From Panopea generosa (Eukaryota > Mollusca > Bivalvia > Adapedonta > Hiatellidae): a DNA stretch of 64,000 nucleotides. The stretch covers positions 48,543,228-48,607,227 of the forward strand of contig CM055901.1 in assembly GCA_029582155.1 (NCBI GenBank). Direction: 5' to 3'. Shown piece after piece: positions 10,225-21,294 of the stretch. The position numbers were made by a program, and so were the translations under genes. Numbering within the stretch: position 1 is the first letter of the stretch; each line of letters opens with the position of its first letter. The notes under the pieces are model-generated. The model ran no database searches, had not been told where the DNA came from, and saw only the letters and a list, made by a program, of their open reading frames with translations.

Positions 10225-11690
10225 TATATAGCACTGCAGCAGTAGTTAAGTGGTAGAGCATTCACTTTGACTTTGCATTTAGTGGATGGATCTAGGTCTT
10301 AGTGGAAAAGTGTCAGTATAATGTGACTTGGCATTTAGTGGATAGACTTAGGTCTTGGTGGCCCCGTGTCAGTATAATGTAACTTGGCATTAAGTGGATG
10401 GATCTAGGTCTTGGTGGCCCAGTGTCAGTATAATGTGACTTGGCATTTAGTGGATAGAAATAGGTCTTGGTGGCCCAGTGTCAGTATAATGTGACTTGGC
10501 ATTTAGTGGATGGATCTAGGTCTTGGTGGCCCAGTGTCAGTATAATGTGACTTGACATTTAGTGGATAGATATAGGTCTTGGTGGCCCAGTGTCAGTATA
10601 ATGTGACTTGACATTTAGTGGATAGAAATAGGTCTTGGTGGCCCAGTGTCAGTATAATGTGACTTGGCATTTAGTGGATGGATCTAGGTCTTGGTGGCCC
10701 AGTGTCAGTATAATGTGACTTGGCATTTAGTGGATAGAAATAGGTCTTGGTGGCCCAGTGTCAGTATAATGTGACTTGGCATTTAGTGGATGGATCTAGG
10801 TCTTGGTGGCCCAGTGTCAGTATAATGTGACTTGACATTTAGTGGATAGATATAGGTCTTGGTGGCCCAGTGTCAGTATTATGTGACTTGGCATTTAGTG
10901 GATGGATCTAGGTCTTGGTGGCCCAGTGTCAGTATAATGTGACTTGGCACTAAGTGGATGGATCTAGGTCTTGGTGGCCCAGTGTCAGTAAAATGTGACT
11001 TGGCATTTAGTGGATGGACCTAGGTCTTGGTGGCCCAGTGTCAGTAAAATGTGACTTGACATTTAGTGGATAGATATAGGTCTTGGTGGCCCAGTGTCAG
11101 TAAAATGTGACTTGGCATTTAGTGGATGGATCTAGGTTTTGGTGGCCCAGAGTCAGTATAATGTGACTTGACATTTAGTGGATAGATCTAGGTCTTGGTG
11201 GCCCAGTGTCAGTATAATGTGACTTGGCATTTAGTGGATGGATCTAGGTTTTGGTGGCCCAGTGTCAGTATAATGTGACTTGGCATTTAGTAAATAGATC
11301 TAAGTCTTTGTGGCCCAGTGTCAGTATAATGTGACTTGGCATTTAGTGGATAGATCTAGGTCTTGGTGGCCCAGTGTCAGTATATTGTGACTTGGCATTT
11401 AGCGGATAAATCTAGGTCTTGGTGGCCCAGTGTCAGTAAATGTGACTTGGCATTTAGCGGATAGATCTAGGTCTTGGTGACCCAGTGTCAGTATAATGTG
11501 ACTTGGCATTTAGTGGATAGATCTAGGTCTTGGTGACCCAGTGTCAGTTTAATGTGACTTGGTGAGGTATCATACCATTTGTCTGCGGCATAATACTCCA
11601 TCCAGTGTGACAGCACTTAGAATACTGCAATTTGGCTGAAAAATAATTGAAAATGATGCTAAACACCATACAAAAACAACTTGCTAGTCA
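10225..11690 (+). mobile_element. SINE family A copy expanded internally by a minisatellite
   Basis: The left edge keeps a tRNA-like A-box region (AGTTAAGTGGTAGAGCATTC, 10236-10263). The right edge (11556-11690) keeps the normal SINE A end: GAGGTATCATACC, GTCTGCGGCATAATACTCC, GTGACAGCACTTAGAATACT, GCTAAACACCATACA. Between them sits an array of a 56-bp unit that is itself SINE A body: GCATTTAG..CTAGGT..GGT..GGCCC..GTCA.TAT matches the single-copy body at 14570-14630. The B-box part is missing. This is therefore one SINE in which a body segment was amplified in place. Confidence 0.85.
10269..11555 (+). repeat. Minisatellite, 56-bp unit x 23, inside SINE A
   Basis: The distance from the first GACTTTGCAT to the final GACTTGGTGA is 1287 bases, exactly 23 x 56 minus one base; one unit (~11428) carries the 1-bp deletion. 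Units differ mainly at one site (GATGGATCTA, GATAGAAATA or GATAGATATA) and at GGCAT/GACAT. The order of three variants is repeated between 10437-10604 and 10717-10884, a sign of multi-unit duplication. Confidence 0.95.
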
Positions 11691-11699
11691 CAACATTAA

Positions 11700-12235
11700 A
11701 ACCATTTGCTCTGATCTGACTGTGAGTAATTCTGACTAGGATATACTTGGTTTTGTTCTCAGTCGATAGATTCTCTTCTAAAAAAAAACAAGACTTCACT
11801 TCAACAGATTAAGTGTAATAACATACCGACAAAATTATTACTTGTGTGAGACCAAAATATACCTAGTTACAATAGCCATGTTCTCTCAGCTTTCCAGTTA
11901 TGTTTAATTTGCACTTTAAAATTGTTTGAGAAAGACATGTGAAAGCAATTACAATTTGATGATTTTCTTCTATATAGAATTAAATGACAAAAAGACTTTT
12001 TTTTACTTTACACTTAATAGGCTCTAAGAAAGCTATATTTAAATGAGAAATAACCAAAAATAGAACGTGATTGATATGTCATTGTTATGTAAGACAATGT
12101 TGTTCCTTCTGTCTAAACATTGAGTTGTCAAGGGGAGAAAAATATCCCTGACTCAAATAAAAGGCACCTCATTTAGCACTGTCAATAGTACTCCTATAGT
12201 CAAAGCAGCCTGACTTCTAAGTAAAGTGGGTTCAG
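11700..12235. other. Unannotated spacer
   Basis: AT-rich sequence between the expanded SINE and the 38-bp array; no gene or repeat match seen. Confidence 0.4.
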
Positions 12236-13640
12236 CTCACATTTCTAATGAAAACGGTGTGGCGCATGGTCACATGTCAGTGTTAGTGTACACTCATATT
12301 GCTAACGAAAGCCGTCATTATTGGCGTACACTCACATTTCTAATGAAAGCTGTTGATATTGGTGTACACTCATATTTCTAGTGAAAGCTGCTGATAGTAG
12401 TGTACACTCACATTTCTAGTGAAAGCTGCTGATATTGGTGTACACTCACATTTCTAGTGAAAGCTGTTGATATTGGTGTACACTCACATTTCTTGTGAAA
12501 GCTGTTGATATTGGCGTACACTCACATTTCTAGTGAAAGCTGTTGATATTGGTGTACACTCATATTTCTAGTAAAAGCTATTGATATTGGTGTACACCTC
12601 ATTTCTAGTGAAAGCTGTTGAAATTGGTGTACACTCATATTTCTAATGAAAGCTGCTGATAGTAGTGTACACTCACATTTCTAGTGAAAGCTGTTGATAT
12701 TGGCGTACACTCACATTTCTAATGAAAGCTGTTGATATTGGTGAACACTCATATTTCTAGTGAAAGCTCTTGATATTGGCATACACTCACATTTCTAGTG
12801 AAAGCTATCTTTAGTGGCAAACACTCACATTTCTAGTGAAAGCTGTTGATATTGGCGTACACTCACATTTCTAGTGAAAGGTGTTGATAGTGGTGTACAC
12901 TCATATTTCTAGTGAAAGCTGTTGATATTTGCATAAACTCGCATTTCTAGTGAAAGCTATCTATATTGGCATACACTCACATTTCTAGTGAAAGCTGTTG
13001 ATATTGGTGTACACTCACATTTCTAGTGAAAGCTGTTGATATTGGTGTACACTCATATTTCTAGTGAAAGCTCTTGATATTTGCATACACTCGCATTTCT
13101 AGTGAAAGCTATCTATATTGGCATACACTCACATTTCTAGTGAAAGCTATCTATATTGGCATACACTCACATTTCTAGTGAAAGCTGTTGATATTGGTGT
13201 ACACTCGCATTTCTAGTGAAAGCTATCTATATTGGCATACACTCACATTTCTAGTGAAAGCTGTTGATATTGGTGTACACTCACATTTCTAGTGAAAGCT
13301 ATCTATATTGGCATACACTCACATTTCAAGTGAAAGCTGTTGATATTGGTGTACACTCACATTTCTAGTGAAAGCTGTTCATACATGTATTGGTGTACAC
13401 TCACATTTCTAGTGAAAGCTGTCTATATTGGCATACACTCACATTTCTAGTGAAAGCTGTTGATATTGGTGTACACTCACATTTCTAGTGAAAGCTGTCT
13501 ATATTGGCATACACTCACATTTCTAGTGAAAGCTGTTGATATTGGTGTACACTCACATTTCTAGTATAAGCTGTTGATATTTGCATGTATTCACATTTCT
13601 AGTCAAAGCTTTTGGTGTTTAAATACAACTCATATTTCTA
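12236..13640 (+). repeat. Minisatellite, 38-bp unit, about 36 copies
   Basis: The unit contains ACTCACATTTCTAGTGAAAG followed by CTGTTGATATTGGTGTAC. Variants in the last third (CTATCTATATTGGCATAC) alternate with the main form from 12950 to 13540. One unit near 13381 has a 6-bp insertion. The unit resembles a segment found once inside the long SINE A variant at 28397-28430. Confidence 0.95.
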
Positions 13641-13744
13641 GGGAACACTTTGGAGTACAACTCACATTTTAGAGAAAGCAGTTCTAATGAAAGCTGTCAA
13701 TGTCAGGAGTACACACACATTCTAGCCAAATCAGCATGTGGAGT

Positions 13745-14208
13745 GCACTCACATTTGTACTGATAGCAAATGGTTTGAGAACTCACACACATTTGTACTG
13801 ATAGCAAATGGTTTGGGAACTCACACACATTTGTACCGATAGCAAATGGTTTTGGAACTCATACACTTTTGTACTGAAAGCAAATGGTTTGGGAACTCAC
13901 AGTTTTACTGATAGCAAACAGTTTGGGAACTTGCACACATTCATTCTGATAGCAAACGGTTAGAGAACTCGCACACATTTGTACTGATAGCAAACGGTTA
14001 GAGAACTCGCACACATTTGTACTGATAGCAAATGGTTTGGGAACTCTCAGACGTTGGTACTGATAGTAAATGTTTTAGGAACTCACACACATTTGTTATG
14101 ATAGCAAATGGTTTGGGAACTCGCACACATTTGTACTGATAGCAAATGGTTTGGGAACTCGCACACAATCGTACTGATAGCAAATGGTTTGGGAACTCAC
14201 ACACGTTT
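13745..14208 (+). repeat. Minisatellite, second 38-bp unit, about 12 copies
   Basis: The unit contains ACACATTTGTACTGATAGCA followed by AATGGTTTGGGAACTC. It has the same 38-bp period as the preceding array, and intermediate sequences lie between them at 13620-13745. The 68-codon minus-strand frame across it is the repeat read in frame. Confidence 0.9.
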
Positions 14209-14259
14209 CTGCCCAGAGAGTCATTAGTTTAGTATATAGTATTCACATGTCTTGAAGCA

Positions 14260-14260
<1 letters not shown>

Positions 14261-14289
<29 letters not shown>
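14261..14289 (+). repeat. Poly-C tract, 29 bases
   Basis: An uninterrupted run of 29 C immediately after the 38-bp array. On the other strand it is a G-run able in principle to form a quadruplex. Length may be affected by sequencing. Confidence 0.95.
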
Positions 14290-14290
<1 letters not shown>

Positions 14291-14484
14291 CACTTCTGGT
14301 TAAAGCCACCTGGAATTGTTAAAATGATTTCTGGCCAAAATATATTTAATGCAATTTAATTTTGATTGTACTAGTAAATACATTTTTGTACCAACCTGCC
14401 TCGGTAAAGAAAAGATAACTGCCATTCTCTGTATAGGAAATGTACTCTTATGATGATTATTTACGCAAAATAAGCAAAATGGAT

Positions 14485-14755
14485 AAATGTGTCAAGCGGT
14501 AAAGCGTTTGCCATGCATGGGGAAGGTCATAGGTTCAAAAATGGGTACTAGAAGCTTCCTCACTTAGCATTAAGAGAATAATACTAGGTATGGTCGGCCC
14601 GTTGTCATTATGGATGTGGTATTGAACCATGTGTCTGCGGCATGATACTCCGGTGTGGCAGTACTTTGAATACTGTCTCAAGTAGGCTATGGTGCTATAC
14701 AACTGATTAATTGTTGACAGCAACACTAAACATTATACAACAACAACTGGTTGTA
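14485..14755 (+). mobile_element. SINE family A copy, unexpanded
   Basis: A tRNA-like head (AAGCGGTAAAGC as A box, GTCATAGGTTCAAA as B box) is followed by TACTAGAAGCTTCCTCACTT, the single-copy body with CTAGGTATGGTCGGCCC, then ATGTGTCTGCGGCATGATAC, GGCAGTACTTTGAATACTG and the CACTAAACATTATACAACAA tail. It is the reference for the expanded copies. Confidence 0.8.
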
Positions 14756-14759
14756 AAAG

Positions 14760-16510
14760 CAAATAAATTGAATATTAGATATAGAATTTGTTGAAACATT
14801 GAAGTTCTACAGGTATCAAAGTTATAGCTTAATTCAGTGTCACTGTGATTTCACTTCTTGATTTTTTATTTCAATTGAAATTTTAAGTTTTTTGTTTTTA
14901 GGTATGGTTCCTTTAAGTTCAGGTGTCAGATTGTCTTGTTTGCATTAGTTGGTTCTTGGTTTGCCATAAAATTCGCTGCAGTTTATTTGTTTTCATACAC
15001 CTTTCTTATTACTTGCTGTGATGCTACTTAAAAAAGGTAATTAACCCAATTTGAATCTGAAAGTTTCAGGTAAATTGTGGCTGGTGACAATACTGCCATG
15101 TGACTCTGCCATATGGCTGAATATTAAGCTGATCTAATTATCTGGCCTATATTGCAAAACACTGACCTACTTAGTTATGATGATAGCGCATTTTAGCTCA
15201 AATTTGTTATAATTATTTGCTATGTTATGTCAAGTTGCTTTTAAAGGAACACTCAGAGCAATTTTGATAATTTTTCACTATACAATTAGTACTTGAATTT
15301 TAATATTATGTTTTTTTTATGAAGCAAATATTAAATTCAAACAGACCAGTATATTAATGCAGACCATTAATATTATTTCTAATTTGGAAAGGGCCATAAC
15401 TCTGATTAATGATTTAATGACGCTCTATTTTGTACATTTGTGGTCATCTAAATTGGCAGAAAAAAAAACCCAAATATATTTTGATTTCTGTGATAGGTCT
15501 AGTATTTATTTGTTAATGGTTAATTGTTTTATCACGAAATGCCATTAGTGATTACAAATATTTGATAACTACTCCAGTATAATTACATTTATCAAAATAA
15601 AATTGTCAACAACTGCTGAAATAGGTATGTGATTTGATTAGATTTATATGAAACAAAATCTGTTTAGTTTGGTGTAGATTTTAATTTAGGTGTCAAGAAA
15701 TTTGATACAATAAAGTGTGTAATGTTTTCTAATTATTGCTTGTAGGACATAAAACAAACAATAAATGCTTAAGGATACAGTTCTGGGAACTTTTGTCAAC
15801 ATGAAAAGATACAAAACCTTTTTAAAGGATGATTGCTATAGATTTTCATACTCACCAACTATGTGCACAAAGGGAAGCAATTTTGTAGAGACCTGCCCGA
15901 GTCACTACATACCGCTATACAACAGCTGACTCTATTTTGGGTGGCACAATCATTTAAGGATATGCCTAAAATTGGTCTCTCATATTGTGTTCAATATTAT
16001 GAAATATGCATACTGGTATAAAATAATTGTTTATAGCAATTTAACCTAAATATGAAATGTAATAGAAATCTTAGTATTCATATAAATATGCTCAGTTAGT
16101 ATAAACACGTTAATTTTGCATCTGCTGTTTATTTAACAATGGCATATTTTAAGAGCTTTTTTTCTCAAATTAGGCGGTAAAGAGTACTTTTTATTTTGAT
16201 TGTCATTAGAATAGGTATCAGAGAGTATTTTGTGAATTTTTTAAGCAAAATCTATCCATACACTAAATCAAACTATTAAAAAAAACCTATAATTTTATTA
16301 CAAAATTGGAAAACAATTGACACTCTGCCAAAATGATTTTGTTTTTAAAAACCCTAAACAGTTAAATCATAATTACTATTTCCATGAAAATGAATATTAT
16401 ATATATGCATGTATGTAAAGTTTCAATTAAATACTGGATGTAAACAATTTTAAATATTTTTTTCGCATTACTTGTTAAATCTATATTATTTGCCATTATT
16501 CTTTTTTTTT
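14760..16510. other. Unannotated AT-rich sequence
   Basis: No recognised transposon. A T-rich open stretch at 14902-15028 follows a possible acceptor but has no good donor. The 63-codon frame at 15357-15548 is not distinctive. Confidence 0.35.
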
Positions 16511-16514
16511 TTTT

Positions 16515-16700
16515 TTTAATGGGGTTTAACGCCATTTTCAACACATTTCAGATTATATATTGCATATATGGAGGAAGACCTGAAATCGATTCAGACTGAG
16601 TAGAACCACCGTTCTTCCGCAAGTAACTGGAAACTTTCTCACATAAAGTTTTTGGAGCGAGCGGGATTGCCAGCATTCAAGGACAGGTTTTGTTTATGAG
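16515..16700 (-). mobile_element. SINE family B copy, reverse and diverged
   Basis: The sequence runs from the 3' end of the element: GGTTTAACGCCATTTTCAAC, then GCAAGTAACTGGAAACTTTC, matching the reverse complement of the TAACTTGC/GGAAAGTTATCAG blocks of SINE B. The tRNA head is not visible. Confidence 0.5.
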
Positions 16701-17194
16701 GTGGTAATACCAACATATCTGTATGGTAACATGTGTTTTTTATTTTTGATATTGCATCAACATACATTTAACTTCAATACTGGGAAGTTTCATAAAATTC
16801 TATCCATGCAGCTATTCCCCACCATACCTTCAAGTAGTACTAGTTAAAAACAATCCTTTCTGTGAGTTTGTCTTGTGAAATTCCCACTGTGTCACTGGAG
16901 GAACGATATGTACTTTATATACAAATAATTCCTGATAACTATTGATATCATTGTAACCAGCCAATGATGATGTAATTTGACTCGCATTTTGTGGCAAAGA
17001 TCATTGGATTGCGTTGGGGGAACGTCCTCTCCTTTGGATTCCAGAAACCAGCTTGCCATCATTGTACTTGACTGTCCATGAATTTTTTGTACTGGTAATA
17101 GTGTGCCATTTAGGTCATGTGTTCTTTTATTAATCAGTAACTGACTTTGCTGTACTAAGAGTGCTCAGATTGGCGGAGATGAAAATTTATATCC

Positions 17195-19172
17195 ATTTCT
17201 AGCTCTACTGACCAAATGCCAGAAGTGCTTATGCGATGGCGCATTGTCCGTCATCTGTTATCTGTTAGTGGCACTTTCTCTGAAACCACTAGTCCAATTA
17301 AACTGAAACTTCACATGGATGTGTCCATTGCATAGGAGACCATACTGAAGATTTTTTTTTTTTATCTGAAATTCAAGATGGCTGCCATTACTAAAAAATA
17401 GTCCAAAACTTAAAAAATCTTCTTCTCATGAATGGCCCAATAGTCTTTCAAAATGTTTATGTAGTAATGATAACCAACTATAGTTTTGTTAGATTTGTTC
17501 AAGTGGTGTCCCTAGGGTTAAAAATGATCCTGCCTCAAGGTTCATTTAGGGGACTTATGTCAATAAATATTTTTTTTTTTTTTGAAATTGAAATGACTTT
17601 GCCTATATCTTCACAGAAGTGTTGTTTGGTGAAGGAGGTTCAGATTTGTAAATAATGACTGGGTTCAACTGTCTTAAGGGGTCAGGAAGGGTCCCCAAAA
17701 GGGTAACAATTGGGAATTACAAAAACTGATTTCTTAAGAACCAATATGTCAGATTTGTTCATATTTGACATAAATTATCACTATGTGTAGGGGTTTGATT
17801 GCAGATAAGAATTTATGGGCAAAAATTTATAGGGGGACTTAGAATTTTACATAGGAATACTTTGGGAAAACAGAAAATTCTTTTTTCTTTCATCTATTTA
17901 GGCAAAATTATTATTCAATTTGAATTCTGAAGTATCATCTAGTCATAGGAAATAAGATTTGGCAATTGATTTTCCATAAGGGGCCAGGGTGGGTCAAAAA
18001 AGGGTTAAAATAGAAAACTTTCAAAAATCTTCTTCTCAACAACCAGTCAGTCAAATTTGTTCATATTTTATATGGATTATCCCAATGAGTATTGGTTTAA
18101 AGTTTGTACAAATCAAGGGTCTTGTATTTTTTGGGCCCTGTTAGGGGACTTTGAGTTTAATATAAGAATACTATTGGAAAATGGAAAATTCTCTTTTTCT
18201 TCATTCATTTATGACTTTTTTTTATTTAGTTTGAGTTTTGAAGCAACTTCTAGTCATAACAAATGATTTTGTTCGATACATAGGATTGACTTTCTAAAAG
18301 GGGCCAGGTGGGGTCACAAAACAATTAAAATTGAACATTGTCAAGTCTTACTTTCAACCGGTCACTCAGATTTGTTCATATTTGATATAAGTTATCCCTA
18401 TAATTAAGAAATCTAAGTTTGTACAAATCAAAGGACACTGGGATGTATAGAGGCCCTGTAAGGGGTCTTTGAGTTTTACATTGGAATACTATGGGAAAAT
18501 GAAAAATTCGCATTTTTTTGTCCATTTGGGTAAATATGTTGTCAATTTGAGATGTAAAGCATTGTCTAGTAACAATAAATTTGATTTTGTTCAATAAAGA
18601 GGATTGAATTTCCATAAGAGTCCAGGGGGTGGATGGGGCAATAAGGTAAAAATTGGAAATTTCTATAAATTTTTCTCAATAACCTTTCAGTCAAACTAGT
18701 TCATATTTGATATAAATTATCCTTACATCAGCAAGGATTGAAGATTCTGCATATCAAGGAGCTGGGATATATTGGGGCCATGTAATGTGACTTTTACATA
18801 GGAATATTATAGGGGAAACTAAATTTTTTCATTTTGCATCCATTGTAAAAAAAACTTATTTTTAAAATTTGAATAATTTATGCTCATAACAAATCACTAA
18901 GAGTGAGTGAATGAAGTTCTGACAAATTAAGGGGCTGGGTTGTATAAGGGTTCTGTACAGGGACCTATATCTTTATTACAGATGAATGGTATGGGAATTT
19001 AAAGTATTTCCTTTTCATAGCCATTAAGTGTTTGTTCAGTATGGGTGTGGTGGGGGTATTTATCCGTAAGTTAAGACGACCTCCAAAGATGGTAAATATT
19101 GTGGAATTTCAAAAAGTGCTAAGGCCACTATGAGTCAGTAGAGCGTCCTCAGGCCCTCTTGGACCTCTTGTT
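17195..19172 (+). mobile_element. Dispersed element R1, long copy with ~300-bp internal repeats
   Basis: The head is AGCTCTACTGACC..GCCAGAAGTG with GCATTGTCCGTCATC soon after. About five diverged ~300-bp direct repeats follow, each with AAATCTTCTTCTCA, CAGTCAAATTTGTTCATATT, a GGGCCCTGT block and TTTTACATAGGAATACTAT-like sequence. The tail ends GGACCTCTTGTT. The 75-79-codon frames inside are repeat sequence. The copy at 18481-18500 is an empty version of the site hit by the MITE at 33306. Confidence 0.75.
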
Positions 19173-19304
19173 CTAAACAGTGCAGAAATGCCTTTGGCCT
19201 ATCTTACATATGGGTTCTTTGAGACTCTCTGGTATTACTACAATTCTTAAACTCTTTGCACGCTAAGCTACCAATTGCAAATTATATAAACCACAACTAA
19301 TTAG

Positions 19305-19465
19305 CAATTAAAACCTCTACTTCTATTGAGCAGTCACAGCAGCCACATTTGCTATTTCCCATTTGTATGCTTTTAGATTAAATTAACCTGTATTGAGCAA
19401 CAATCTGACTTAAGAGGCCACTTTAGCTCCTTCCATAGACTGGCTGCTAAAGATAGGTTTGACTG
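19305..19465 (+). mobile_element. Small TA-type MITE, copy related to 58452-58603
   Basis: It shares, in order, CCCATTT.TATGC.TTTAGA, TAAATTAACCTGTATTGAGC, AACAATCTGACTTAA and GACTGGCTGC..GGTTTGACTG with the MITE at 58452. The right end is followed by TA. The left boundary is uncertain. Confidence 0.6.
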
Positions 19466-19562
19466 TAGTTTAAAGAATGTTGTTTTTACCCCCCCCCCCC
19501 CTCCCCCCTGTAATTTTTTTTGTGGAGGGGGGGGGTAAAAACAACATTCTTTAAACTACAGT
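19463..19562. repeat. Perfect fold-back hairpin with C/G-run stem
   Basis: CTGTAGTTTAAAGAATGTTG and the following TTTTTA plus C-run at 19463-19501 reappear exactly as the reverse complement at 19527-19562. The stem is 26 bp before the C/G run, with a ~20-base T-rich loop. The left C run is 13 and the right G run 9. It begins in the last bases of the adjacent MITE. Confidence 0.9.
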
Positions 19563-21018
19563 TTAAGGGGTTGAGTTTAGGGGTTGAGGTCACAATTTAA
19601 CTTTGTTTGACAACACTATCAGTCTGTATGAGATTTGTGTTTGGTCTGTTACTTTGTCACCTATTGATCAATTTCAATATCACTTAGCTCAATTCATCAG
19701 CATGACATGATGACTTGCCGCGCGTAAGATCCACATCAGATCTGTACCTTAAAAAGATCAAGGTCACACTTAAAGTTTGTTTGACAACACTTTGACTATG
19801 TATGAGATTTCGTGTCTGGCCTGTAACTTTGTCAGGCATAGATGAATTTTATAAATACTTGCTACAAATTATCCACATAACATGACAACGTGTCACACGT
19901 AACAGCCAGACACCCACTTCAAAGGTTAAGGTCACAATTTAAATCTGCTTGAGATTTCGTGTCCATGCAGTCTGTAACTTTGTCACCTATGGATAAATTT
20001 CAAAAACACTTTGCTCAATTTATCAGTATGACATGACAACTTTCCACGTGTAAGACTCACACCTTACCTCAAAGGTCAAGGTCACACTTTGAGTTTGTTT
20101 GACAACACTGAGTCCATATGATATTTCATGGTTGGCCTGTAACTTTGTCATGCATAGATGAATATTTATAAATACTTGCTACAAATGATCAACGTAACAT
20201 GACGACATGTTGCCCGTTACACCCATACTCCCACTTCAAAGGTCAAGGCACTTTTAGTCTGCTTGATATTTCGTGTCTGGTCTGTTATTTTGTCACCTAT
20301 AGATAAATTTCAAAATCACTTGGCTCAGTTTAACTTCATAACAAGACAATGTGTCATGCGTAACATGCCCATAACTTTGTCATGCATAAATGAATTTTAT
20401 AAATACTTGCTAAAAATGATCAACATAACATGGCGACATGTTGCGCTAATACCCAGACTCCCACTTCAAAGGTCAAGGTCACAATTAAACTTTGTTTGAC
20501 AACACTTTCAGTCTGTTTGAGATTTCAAGTCCAGTCTGTTACTTTATCATACATGGATGGATTTCAAAAACACTTGGCTCAATTTATCAATTGATCAACA
20601 TGACAACATCAACGTGACATGGTGATGTGTCGTGTTAAGACCCATAACCTTACGTCAGAGGTCAAGGTCACACTTTCAGTTTGTTTGATATTTCATTTTT
20701 GGACTGTAACTTTGTTTTACATGGAGGGATTTTAAAATAGCTTAATACTAGTGATCAACACATCATGGTGATGTGTCACCTCCATTTACCTGTCGAAATA
20801 TCCAGACCTTTACCTTTGATGTCATGGTCAAGGTTACACAAAGGTCAAGGTCACACTTTAATGGAAAAAAAAAAACCAACATGAAATTGTCTGAAATGTC
20901 AATCCATGACTCTTAATATTCATGGATACATCGCTGCCTATTATAAATTACATGTATACTGTTATTTTCACAGACCATTTGGGGGGCATGCGACACTTAC
21001 CGCAGTGACATTTCTTGT
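19563..21018 (+). mobile_element. Dispersed element R4 with ~155-200-bp internal repeats
   Basis: At least seven diverged direct repeats carry TCAAGGTCACA, TTTGTTTGACAACAC, GAGATTTCGTGTCTGG, CTGTAACTTTGTCA and CATGACAA..TGTC. The tail reads GACACTTACCGCAGTGACAT followed by TTCTTGTT. The head is missing, cut off by the fold-back hairpin. No coding frame belongs to it. Confidence 0.7.
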
Positions 21019-21065
21019 TATTTTTTTTTCCTAATAAGATACCGTGACAAACGTCATGAAGGCAC

Positions 21066-21290
21066 AGCAGAGGTGGTCTAGGGTTACAACATCTGTCTCA
21101 CATGCAGAAGGATGTGGGTCCGATCTCCGGCTTAGTCATACCAAAGACTTGGAAAATAGTACTAGAAGCTTCCTTGCTTGGTGCTCAGCATTAGCCCAAT
21201 GTCAATATAATGTGACTGGGTGAGATATCACACAATGTGTGCAGGGTGGCAGTGTGTTGAATGCCAACCCCAAAAAATGGTTGAATGAGA
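21066..21290 (+). mobile_element. SINE family A copy with intact head
   Basis: GGTGGTCTAGGGTTACAACA (A box) and GTGGGTCCGATCTCC (B box) form a tRNA-like head, followed by TACTAGAAGCTTCCTTGCTT and a shortened body reaching CAATATAATGTGACTGGGTG. The end is diverged, with GCAGGGTGGCAGTGTGTTGA. Confidence 0.75.
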
Positions 21291-21294
21291 CCTA

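Noticed and set aside
10269-14208. Possible CRISPR-like arrays because of regular short repeats
   Set aside because: The repeats are contiguous, with no unique spacers, and the window is clearly animal DNA.
14902-15028. Hydrophobic 42-codon frame after a T-rich acceptor, resembling a membrane-protein exon
   Set aside because: The sequence is T-rich, which by itself yields Phe, Leu, Val and Cys. There is no good donor before the stop, and an open run of this length is expected by chance several times in the window.
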